NCBI GenBank assembly: GCA_036477795.1
Contig: JAZGDL010000070.1
Location: 1 to 7,476, forward strand
Source: JAZGDL01 sp036477795
Lineage (GTDB): Bacteria; Planctomycetota; Phycisphaerae; UBA1845
DNA length: 7,476 nt
Direction: 5' to 3'
Positions within the stretch are counted from its first letter, which is position 1. Every line of letters starts with the position of its first letter. Shown in pieces: positions 1 to 5,287 of this stretch. The translations under genes and the position numbers were made by a program. The notes beneath the pieces are model-generated. The model was not told the origin of the DNA, made no database searches, and worked only from the letters and a program-made list of their open reading frames with translations.

Positions 1-519
1 CCGGGCCTTGCCGCCGAAGATGGGCTTGAGGTTGGCGTCGGCCTTGATCATGGTGCGCTTGTTGGCGTCCTGGAGATCGTGTTTCTTGATGTAGTTCCAC
101 AGCTTCTTGGTGACCTCGGTACGGGGGATGGGCTTGGTGCCGACGACGGCAGCCAACGCGTTATCAGGCTGAACCGGCGCCATGAATGCAGCATTGGGTG
201 TGCGTTTCTTCGATCGGCTTGTGCTTGATGCACGGGTGGTGCGGCTGGAAGCCGATCCTGTTGAAGCCCTACTCGAAGTGCGTGCCGAGGACTTGCTCGA
301 GGAACGTGCCGCAGTCTTGCTGGACGCCCGTGCCGTGCTGCGGGTGGTCGACCCTGTTCCGGCTTTGCTTGACGTCGAACGCCGCGCGGAGGCGCTGGAT
401 GACTTTTTTCGCGCCGCCGTGGTGCGGCCGACTGCGCCGCGCGCCGTTCTGGCGGTCGGTCGCCGGGCCTTTTTCGAGCTGGCGGTGGTGCGTTTTCGGG
501 ATCCTGTGGTTGTTGGCAT
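1..519 (-). CDS. SWIB/MDM2-domain protein with basic Ser/Thr/Arg/Lys/Ala tail (partial, C-terminus beyond window)
   Basis: The minus frame is open from an ATG at 519 to the window edge, giving 173 residues. An AGGAG Shine-Dalgarno about 7 bases before the ATG fixes the start. Residues 1-106 are a low-complexity tail built almost only of Ser, Thr, Arg, Lys, Ala and Gly, like the tail of histone H1. From about residue 107 the SWIB fold begins: TPNAAFMAPVQPDNALAAVV, then GTKPIPRTEVTKKLWNYIKK, HDLQDANKRTMIKAD and LKPIFGGKAR. This matches the usual SWIB core, and about 20 residues should remain off the edge. SWIB domains are known from eukaryotic chromatin remodellers and from chlamydial and other bacterial proteins, where a DNA- or chromatin-associated role is suspected. 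DNA compaction or topology is my inference, from the basic tail. The 161-bp gap to the next gene shows no convincing promoter. The plus-strand reading frames across this stretch are shadows of the repetitive tail. Confidence 0.9.
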   Translation of the reverse strand, partial: MPTTTGSRKRTTASSKKARRPTARTARGAVGRTTAARKKSSSASARRSTSSKAGTGSTTRSTARASSKTAARSSSKSSARTSSRASTGSASSRTTRASSTSRSKKRTPNAAFMAPVQPDNALAAVVGTKPIPRTEVTKKLWNYIKKHDLQDANKRTMIKADANLKPIFGGKAR

Positions 520-680
520 TGTTTCACTCCTGCAAATGCTGTTTTGGACTGCCGGCGACCTTGCCTCTCTGTCCCGCAACCATGCGGGCCCCGAACGGCC
601 GGCTGAAAGTTCCTTGTTCCCATTATTCTCGGTCGAACAGCCGGAAAAGTTAAAGTTATTCCGTTTCCTGACGCTGTTCG

Positions 681-2099
681 TTAGCCTGGACGCTTGGTCG
701 GTTCGGTTGCTTCCGACACGACATGGCGGAGTTTTCCAGATGGTTGGCAATCTATCCGCTCCACGATGTGCAGCCGGGTGCTGAGCGACTCCCCCAGGCA
801 CTTACGCACCCCACGCAGCACATGGTCACGCGATTTCTCTGAGAGACCTCGGGAGGCGACCACCTGGACGTCGATCGACCGATCCCGCTGCTGGTGGATC
901 TGGAACTGGTCCACGCCCTCCGTTTCGCGCATCAGGTAAATCAGCGACAGGGCGTGACGCAGGCTGCCGTCGGACGCCACTAGATGGTCCGTGCGCCGCC
1001 CGGCGACCACATCCATCACCTCCAAGCCGCGGCCGCACGGGCAGGTGATATCGAGCCGCCGGCCCATGTCCCCGGTGCGGTAGCGTATGAACGGGGTGGC
1101 GAAGTTGTCCAGGTTGGTGACGACTATCTCGCCGGTCTCCCCAAAACCCACGGATTCGAATCCGTGGGCTTGCGTGTCGATGATTTCCATCACGATGTGC
1201 TCGCTGGTCACGTGCATATGGCCGTGCTCACATTCATGAGCACAGAATCCGGAGTCACGTCCGCCGTAGCTGTCGGCCACGGGCGCCTGGAAGAAATCCT
1301 CGAGTATGTTGCGTTGCTGGTCGTCGAGGACTTCGCCGGTGACGAACACCGCTTTGAGCGCGCCCAATCGCGGCATCTGTTCCAGGCCCCGGGCGAACTG
1401 GCAGAACTTGGCCAGGCTGCTGGGGTAGCCGAACACGCACGCCGGTTTGAATGCCGCCATTTTTCGCAGGTATCGGCGGGTGGAATCGGTCGAGAGGTTG
1501 AAGGCGCTGAGCAGCAAGTCATTGAGAAAGAAGTCGCGGAGAGCGTGTGCCCGGCCCTGTCTGTGGTTGGCGATCGGTGCGCCCCAGAGATAGGCTTCCT
1601 TGTCGCCCGGTTCGACTCCAAACCAGCGATGGGTCCGCATTCTGGCGGCCTTGTCGTATGCGCTGCGAACGGAGTCGACAAGAAACCTGAGCGGTTCGCC
1701 GGTCGATCCGCCGGTGGACATGAGTTTGACACGCCGGCCTATGTGGGACAGGCGTACTCCCGGCGCGCCGGGATCGTTTGACCGGCTGGAAAGCCGGTCC
1801 CACACCACCACCTGCTCGGCCAACGTGCGCTTGTCGACAAGCGGAAGCCGCTTCAGCACGGCAAACGGGTTCGCGCTAGCCGGCTCAATCTGCTGCGTCC
1901 GGAACCACTGCCTGTAAGAGTGAACCGACCGTGAGACGTGGCAAAAAAGTTGCCTCAGCTTGTCAGCTTGCAGCTCCCGCAGCCGCGCCGCGGACAGCCA
2001 TTGCGACTCTTCAAGCTCCTTGAGCAGACTGAACGTCGGCCGGCCCATTAGCCGTTCGTGGACCGGATACAGGATGTTTCTTACCAGCCATGGGTGCAT
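681..2099 (-). CDS. PaaK-like (phenylacetate-CoA ligase family) adenylate-forming enzyme with repeat-derived insertion
   Basis: The 472-residue protein carries the motifs of the PaaK/CapK-like branch of acyl-adenylating enzymes: the ATP loop STGGSTGEP (128-136), VFVTGE (251-256), SYGGRDSGF (277-285, where many relatives have E rather than D), YRTGD (340-344), a Cys pair in CPCGRG (353-358), and PSGK with the likely catalytic lysine K456. The family activates a carboxylic acid with ATP, usually then making a CoA thioester; the substrate here cannot be read from sequence. The ATG at 2099 has no clear Shine-Dalgarno and abuts a repeat tract, but the N-terminus (ILYPVHERL, LKELEESQWLS) fits the family, so little if anything is missing. 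Residues about 99-120 coincide with an in-frame copy of the intergenic repeat found at 4194-4394. Residues 311-317 coincide with a second palindrome. No pathway neighbours are adjacent, so the role is unassigned. Confidence 0.88.
   Translation of the reverse strand: MHPWLVRNILYPVHERLMGRPTFSLLKELEESQWLSAARLRELQADKLRQLFCHVSRSVHSYRQWFRTQQIEPASANPFAVLKRLPLVDKRTLAEQVVVWDRLSSRSNDPGAPGVRLSHIGRRVKLMSTGGSTGEPLRFLVDSVRSAYDKAARMRTHRWFGVEPGDKEAYLWGAPIANHRQGRAHALRDFFLNDLLLSAFNLSTDSTRRYLRKMAAFKPACVFGYPSSLAKFCQFARGLEQMPRLGALKAVFVTGEVLDDQQRNILEDFFQAPVADSYGGRDSGFCAHECEHGHMHVTSEHIVMEIIDTQAHGFESVGFGETGEIVVTNLDNFATPFIRYRTGDMGRRLDITCPCGRGLEVMDVVAGRRTDHLVASDGSLRHALSLIYLMRETEGVDQFQIHQQRDRSIDVQVVASRGLSEKSRDHVLRGVRKCLGESLSTRLHIVERIDCQPSGKLRHVVSEATEPTKRPG
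1147..1168. repeat. Perfect 22-bp palindrome in the ligase coding region
   Basis: The sequence is a perfect palindrome beginning CCCACGGATT and ending AATCCGTGGG. It encodes the HGFESVG segment of the ligase. Its base (CCCA...TGGG) is shared with the intergenic hairpins at 4235-4255 and 4304-4326, although the stem between differs. It may belong to the same hairpin class, but chance palindromy in coding DNA is not excluded. Confidence 0.6.
1741..1804. repeat. REP-like composite repeat inside the ligase coding region
   Basis: Positions 1741-1753 (ATGTGGGACAGGC) match 4341-4353 exactly, and the 28 bases at 1777-1804 match 4368-4395 exactly, so both ends of the intergenic element are present in the same order. 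The middle differs: it holds the perfect 16-bp palindrome TCCCGGCGCGCCGGGA (1758-1773), which matches 15 of 16 bases of the palindrome half at 6937-6952. The stretch 1741-1803 is 63 bp, exactly 21 codons, so the reading frame is kept. It encodes WDRLSSRSNDPGAPGVRLSH, just before the ATP loop. Confidence 0.85.
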
Positions 2100-2103
2100 G
2101 AGA

Positions 2104-2166
2104 AGTGAAGAGTGGGAATTGACGATTGACGATTGACGATTGACGATTGACGATTGACGATTGGGG
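2104..2166. repeat. Heptamer tandem array (ATTGACG)
   Basis: Nine 7-bp units lie in one unbroken register: AGTGAAG, AGTGGGA, six perfect ATTGACG (2118-2159) and ATTGGGG. The array starts 5 bp upstream of the ligase start codon. The period is not a multiple of three, and any frames through it are repeat artefacts. The first unit resembles the heptamer array at 3434-3482 read on the other strand. Confidence 0.95.
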
Positions 2167-2168
2167 AT

Positions 2169-2380
2169 TCCCCTTCGTCCCTTCGTCCCTTACCTTCCCT
2201 CCGTCCCTTCGTCCCTTCGTCCCTCCGTCCCTTCGTCCCTTCGTCCCTTCGTCCCTTCCCTCCGTCCCTTCGTCCCTTCGTCCCTTCCCTCCGTCCCTTC
2301 GTCCCTTCCCTCCGTCCCTTCGTCCCTTCGTCCCTTCGTCCCTTCGTCCCTTCCTCTCCCTTCGTCCCTTTCCTCCGTGC
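2169..2380. repeat. Octamer tandem array (CGTCCCTT)
   Basis: About 20 copies of the CGTCCC core lie mostly at 8-bp spacing (CGTCCCTT), broken at intervals by a TTCCCTC insertion that gives a 13-bp step. The strand is almost pure pyrimidine apart from one G per unit. The array ends 5 bases beyond the stop codon of the next gene. It has no stop codon in any frame, which creates long spurious open frames on both strands. With the neighbouring heptamers it fills the whole 286-bp gap between the two minus-strand genes; I see no other feature there. Confidence 0.95.
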
Positions 2381-2385
2381 CATGC

Positions 2386-3468
2386 TTATATGTTCGGCTT
2401 GACGGGGGGCCGAGTTGAGTCGTCAGCGCGATTGACACTCAGCAGGATGGCCACCACTTCGGCGTATAGCTCATCCGCCGTCGATGATTTGAGGTAGGCC
2501 CGCACCATGAGTCGATCGAGTTGGCGCAGCACTTGCAATTCCAGCTCCGCGGTATATCCACCCGCGATAGGAGCCTCCGCGGCGGCCTGCGCTGCGTCCC
2601 GGGCCTGCTCCGAACCGAGGCTTTGGGCACGATCGATGATCGGCGTGAGCAGGCTGTGCACATCTTGTCCGTCGTTGGCATACTTTGCGTCGACGATCCC
2701 CCGAATCACCCGCAAACGATCCGCCACCTCACCAAGCCATTTGCGGTGTGCAGCCGGCCGGCGCGGGCGGTCCGGGATGAGTACAGCGGCGGCCCGTTGG
2801 TAGTCCCTGGCCGCTAGAATGTCCTTCAAAGCGGCCTTCTCAGTAATCGCCTCGCCCGACGCAGCGATATCGGCGGGCCGCTGAATCGGCACCCGAATCT
2901 CGATCATCGGCTTCTCACCGGGAGAAGAAACCGAGTAGATCTCCATAACGTCGCCTGCAACCTGGTAGCCGTTGGATGCGATCCAATCGAGAACGCGCTT
3001 GCGGTGTTGATGCGACAGGCCGTAGAGCCCGGCTACGCGAAGCGTCGCAGCCTCATAGGCACCGATAGTCTTGCGCTGGTAGCCGGAGGGAAGCTTCACG
3101 TTCCCCCGAACGAAGAACCCCGCTTCGATCCGCCGGTTCGCTACGTCCCCATCCGCCGGCTCACCGACGTATCTCGCGAACATCGGTCCGGCCAGCGGGT
3201 CATCCGCGATCACGGCTCCAATCTCCGTGTAAAGATGTCCGAGGCCCCAGTCGGGACCGCGATGTACTTTGAAGATCAAATTGGCGGGGGTAAACTGCTT
3301 CAGTTCGATCGCAGGCGGCGGATAATCTTGGCCGCATGATCGTTGGGGCCCGACGACAATCCCCGTGGCGATGGCTACTACAAACAAAAGGCACGGAGGC
3401 ACGGAGGCACGAAGGCACGGAGGGAATCGTCGCTCCTCACTCTTCACTGGGGACTTTTCACTCTTCAC
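2386..3468 (-). CDS. Exported protein with GyrI-like (AraC effector-binding type) ligand-binding domain
   Basis: The open frame gives up to 360 residues from a GTG at 3468. Residues about 56-196 resemble the GyrI/AraC-effector small-molecule-binding fold: RIEAGFFVRGNVKLPSGYQR, the short strand-helix KTIGAYEAATLRVAGLYG, then LDWIASNGYQVAGDVMEIYS and MIEIRVPI, the usual closing pattern. Residues 205-347 look mostly helical and I do not recognise them. A hydrophobic stretch (about 27-40, LLFVVAIATGIVV) followed by PQRSCGQD suggests export by a signal peptide; PQRSC is a poor lipobox. There is no DNA-binding domain, so this is not a standard AraC regulator. The start is uncertain: residues 1-13 are encoded by the heptamer array at 3434-3482 and about 17-27 by the octamer array at 3389-3420. 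GTG (V23) or TTG (L28) are alternative starts, and no clear ribosome site separates them. The function is probably ligand or metabolite binding in the envelope, but this is inference. Confidence 0.75.
   Translation of the reverse strand: MKSEKSPVKSEERRFPPCLRASVPPCLLFVVAIATGIVVGPQRSCGQDYPPPAIELKQFTPANLIFKVHRGPDWGLGHLYTEIGAVIADDPLAGPMFARYVGEPADGDVANRRIEAGFFVRGNVKLPSGYQRKTIGAYEAATLRVAGLYGLSHQHRKRVLDWIASNGYQVAGDVMEIYSVSSPGEKPMIEIRVPIQRPADIAASGEAITEKAALKDILAARDYQRAAAVLIPDRPRRPAAHRKWLGEVADRLRVIRGIVDAKYANDGQDVHSLLTPIIDRAQSLGSEQARDAAQAAAEAPIAGGYTAELELQVLRQLDRLMVRAYLKSSTADELYAEVVAILLSVNRADDSTRPPVKPNI
3389..3420. repeat. Octamer tandem array (AGGCACGG)
   Basis: Four 8-bp units (AGGCACGG, AGGCACGG, AGGCACGA, AGGCACGG) run in register. 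The unit differs by one base from the minus-strand reading of the 2169-2380 octamer (AGGGACGA/G), so related octamers flank the GyrI-domain gene in opposite orientation. It lies within the apparent N-terminal coding region of that gene. Confidence 0.9.
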
Positions 3469-3482
3469 TCTTCACGCTTCGC
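3434..3482. repeat. Heptamer tandem array (TCTTCAC)
   Basis: Seven 7-bp units are in perfect register from 3434: TCCTCAC, TCTTCAC, TGGGGAC, TTTTCAC, TCTTCAC, TCTTCAC, GCTTCGC. Read on the minus strand this is GTGAAGA-type, like AGTGAAG at 2104. The GTG used as the furthest start of the GyrI-domain gene lies inside it. Confidence 0.9.
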
Positions 3483-3584
3483 TGAATATTCCGCCCGTCA
3501 TCACGAATCCACTAATGACCGTACGACGTATCCGGCCGATCGGATCGTCGATTGTGTCGGAAACGGTCGTGCTCGTTCAGAAAA

Positions 3585-3610
3585 CCGCTGCATATTGTAA
3601 TATGCGGCGG
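3585..3610. promoter_or_regulatory. Operator-like palindrome in the divergent gap
   Basis: Two 12-bp arms (CCGCTGCATATT and AATATGCGGCGG) are inverted copies with one mismatch around a GT spacer. The site lies about 70 bp before the DoxX-like gene and about 117 bp before the GyrI-domain gene. A symmetric, AT-centred site of this size fits a dimeric repressor such as a TetR- or MarR-type protein, but no regulator is encoded nearby, so the binding protein is unknown. I could not assign convincing -35/-10 boxes. Confidence 0.45.
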
Positions 3611-3679
3611 ACCAATGGTGGTGTACGCTAATAAGTGGAAAGTATACAGCCCCGCACTCATGCGTGCGAGGAGGATGCC

Positions 3680-4153
3680 ATGAACGAAAAAAGTCCTTCG
3701 GATCGACATTTGCGGCTCGCCCCACTGGTGCTTCGACTGGGGTTGGCTGCCGTGCTGTTGCACAGCGGCATCGGGCAGGTGGCGCCGATCTTCGGCGAAG
3801 AAACCGGCCAGTCGCTGTCAGCCGACGGGCAGGGTGTCGCACTTACCGCAAACTGGAACACGGTCATGGGTGCTGCCCAGTTGGGTATCGGCACGTTCCT
3901 GCTGGCCGGTTTCTGGACGCGTTGGATCGCCCTGGGTGTGCTCGGGGCCCTGGGATACGGCGGGTTCGTAGCCCTGTCGACAGCCGGAGCTGAAACGGTC
4001 AGCCAGGTCGCACAGTTATTCGAGACCAACCGCGGTGCGATTCTGCTGCTCGCTGCCGCCTGCGCCTCGTTGCTGGTGTCCGGTGCCGGATGTTTGGGTT
4101 TCGACTGCCGCAACCGGCGGCGACGCCTGCACAGCGAAACGATCGCCGCGTAA
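3680..4153 (+). CDS. DoxX-like small integral membrane protein
   Basis: The product is 157 residues with four predicted membrane segments: about 13-32 (APLVLRLGLAAVLLHSGIGQ), 60-78, 81-99 and 118-137. The first helix with RLGLA followed by HSGIGQ, the NWNTVMGAAQLGIG start of helix two and the FWTRWIALGV turn are like DoxX-family proteins, whose biochemical role is poorly known and sometimes linked to redox stress. The start at 3680 is chosen because GAGGAGG stands about 5 bases upstream; an in-frame ATG at 3635 has no such site. The tail ends in a basic RNRRRR stretch after the last helix, which suggests a cytoplasmic C-terminus. The gene stands alone, divergent from the GyrI-domain gene across a 211-bp gap that holds the palindrome at 3585-3610. 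The family call is moderately sure; the function is not. Confidence 0.7.
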   Translation: MNEKSPSDRHLRLAPLVLRLGLAAVLLHSGIGQVAPIFGEETGQSLSADGQGVALTANWNTVMGAAQLGIGTFLLAGFWTRWIALGVLGALGYGGFVALSTAGAETVSQVAQLFETNRGAILLLAAACASLLVSGAGCLGFDCRNRRRRLHSETIAA

Positions 4154-4234
4154 GCACCAAGACCTGTCGCCTCAGCGCTCCCGCGTGCCACATGTGGGAC
4201 AGGCTTTCCAGCCTGTTATTTAACCGGCGGGTGG

Positions 4235-4255
4235 CCCATGTCCTTTGGACATGGG
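4235..4255. repeat. Hairpin CCCATGTCC-TTT-GGACATGGG
   Basis: Perfect 9-bp arms enclose a TTT loop. The hairpin follows directly on the broken-off right arm of the first REP-like copy (which stops after AACCGGC at 4228). No T-run follows, so it is not an ordinary terminator of the DoxX-like gene. Confidence 0.85.
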
Positions 4256-4303
4256 GGATGCGATGATATACGCTCAGTTGAACCGCCTGACGATCATCGG
4301 CTC

Positions 4304-4326
4304 CCCCACCTCCAAAGGAGGTGGGG
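4304..4326. repeat. Hairpin CCCCACCTCC-AAA-GGAGGTGGGG
   Basis: Perfect 10-bp arms enclose an AAA loop, immediately before the second REP-like copy. It shares the CCCA/TGGG base but not the stem sequence with 4235-4255 and 1147-1168. The GGAGGTG in the right arm looks like a ribosome site, but no gene follows it. Confidence 0.85.
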
Positions 4327-4411
4327 CACCCGCACGCCACATGTGGGACAGGCTTTCCAGCGTGTTATTTGACCGGCTGGAAAGCCGGTCCCACAGCGGA
4401 AAGGGAGCGCG

Positions 4412-4445
4412 AAACACCGCTCCAGTCTCAGCCGGAGCGGCGTTT
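4412..4445. repeat. Leader hairpin before the TPM/LemA operon
   Basis: Arms AAACACCGCTCC (4412-4423) and GGAGCGGCGTTT (4434-4445) pair at 11 of 12 positions around a 10-base loop. It stands about 120 bases before the first operon start. No T-run follows, so it could be a leader structure or another repeat unit. The remaining bases up to 4564 hold no gene and no promoter that I would defend: TGGACA near 4471 and TATGCT near 4491 are only about 14 bp apart. Confidence 0.5.
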
Positions 4446-4564
4446 GGCGTCAGGGGCGTCCGCCGGTGGTGGACAAGTCCTGTTTCAGTTATGCTTCCAG
4501 TCCGACGGCGCGGCTCAGATGGTGAAAACGTGCTGACCACTCGATGAAGACCCGGGAGAAACGT

Positions 4565-5287
4565 ATGGGCGACGAACCGCTTCAATTGGACCGAGTCGTG
4601 CAACCGATGCGAGAGCCGATCCGGCAGTACGCCGCCCTGCTGCGCGAGTTGGCCGGGGCCAACGCCAAAGCGCTGACGCTGTTCGGCGCCATCGCCGCCG
4701 GCACCTTCGACGCCACCCGCCATACGGTTCGCAACGTGCTGCTTCTGGATAAAGTGGATCTGGCCATGCTGCGGCGCCTGGCGGAGAACGGCGCCAAGCT
4801 GGGCAAGTCGCGCATCTCCGCCCCGCTGATCATGACCACGGAGTATATCAAGGCATCACTCGACACCTTTCCATTGGAACTGATCGAGATCCAACAGATG
4901 CACCTGACCGTTTTTGGTGATGATCCGTTCGACGGCCTGAAGTTCGACGTCGAGCACGTCCGGCTGCAATGCGAGCGCGAATTCAAGAGCCTGCTGATCG
5001 GGTTGCGGCAGGGCCTGCTGGCTGCCGCCGGACGCGACAAGGCGCTGGAAGCCGTCGAGCTGGATATCGGTGAAGGGCTGTTGCGTGCCATGCGGGGCAC
5101 ACTCTGGCTCAAAGGCCTCAAAGAGGCCAAGAGCTCCTCCGACGTCGTCGCTGAAATGGAGAAAACCACCGAGAAGAAGCTACCAGGGATCAGGACCGCC
5201 CTTGAAGTCACGGGCCACCACGGATGGGAACAGTTCGAGGCCTTGTACCGCGACGTGGAAGCACTGGCGGAGGCGGCCGATGCTTGA
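4565..5287 (+). CDS. Conserved protein of the TPM/LemA operon, possible degenerate nucleotidyltransferase fold
   Basis: The product is 240 residues, soluble, with no signal peptide. The start at 4565 is preferred because GGGAG lies 6 bases upstream; the in-frame ATG at 4544 lacks a site. Residues 22-62 (YAALLRELAGANAKALTLFG, then AIAAG and RNVLLLD) have the helix-strand-glycine-strand order of pol-beta-type nucleotidyltransferases, but the GS motif reads FGAIAAG and the metal-binding Asp pair is absent, so an active transferase is unlikely. Residues 85-137 (ISAPLIMTTEYIKASLDTFP, LELIEIQQMHLTVFG, HVRLQCEREF) look strongly constrained. The C-terminal half is helical. The gene overlaps the TPM gene by 8 bases (ATGCTTGA), so the two are probably translated together. 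I do not know its function; a regulatory or scaffolding partner of the envelope proteins downstream is inference. Confidence 0.7.
   Translation: MGDEPLQLDRVVQPMREPIRQYAALLRELAGANAKALTLFGAIAAGTFDATRHTVRNVLLLDKVDLAMLRRLAENGAKLGKSRISAPLIMTTEYIKASLDTFPLELIEIQQMHLTVFGDDPFDGLKFDVEHVRLQCEREFKSLLIGLRQGLLAAAGRDKALEAVELDIGEGLLRAMRGTLWLKGLKEAKSSSDVVAEMEKTTEKKLPGIRTALEVTGHHGWEQFEALYRDVEALAEAADA

Larger units (their letters stand above)
4194..4394. repeat. 201-bp composite palindromic element bounded by REP-like inverted repeats
   Basis: The left end 4194-4212 (GTGGGACAGGCTTTCCAGC) and the right end 4376-4394 are inverted copies with 18 of 19 bases matching. A second left-type arm lies at 4343-4361, so 4343-4394 alone also forms a 19-bp stem. 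Each arm has its own small hairpin (ACAGGCT-TTCC-AGCCTGT; ACCGGCT-GGA-AAGCCGGT), the layout of BIME/REP elements. The 26 bases at 4187-4212 recur exactly at 4336-4361. Between the two copies lie hairpins at 4235-4255 and 4304-4326 and a competing inverted repeat (4252-4267 with 4293-4308, 14 of 16 matches). No coding frame here is credible. The element could be a MITE-like or REP-like unit; a structured RNA is possible but unproven. Confidence 0.8.

Noticed and set aside
240..257. GCGGCTGGAAGCCG in the SWIB tail, similar to the REP-like arm
   Set aside because: The match is short and lies in repetitive Ser/Arg codons; chance is a sufficient explanation.
634..680. Inverted repeat CGAACAGC/GCTGTTCG just after the ligase stop, considered as a terminator
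   Set aside because: The arms are only 8 bp with a long loop and no clean T-run on the minus strand; too weak to call.
182..784. Plus-strand 200-residue open frame opposite the SWIB gene
   Set aside because: It is the complement of a repetitive Ser/Thr/Arg/Lys/Ala-coding tail; it has no family resemblance, and the minus strand holds a clear domain and ribosome site.
984..1781. Plus-strand 265-residue open frame opposite the PaaK-like ligase
   Set aside because: It is a shadow frame; all recognisable motifs are on the minus strand.
2118..2380. CRISPR array
   Set aside because: Units of 7-8 bp without unique spacers are tandem repeats, and no cas gene is present.
2081..2497. Several long open frames on both strands rich in RPFVPSSL or GTKGRRDE
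   Set aside because: They arise because the octamer has no stop codon in any frame; they are products of the tandem repeat, not genes.
4245..4547. Open frames across the composite repeat region (for example with FDRLESRSHS)
   Set aside because: They are read from palindromic repeat units with no ribosome site or conserved domain; the same peptide type comes from repeat copies.
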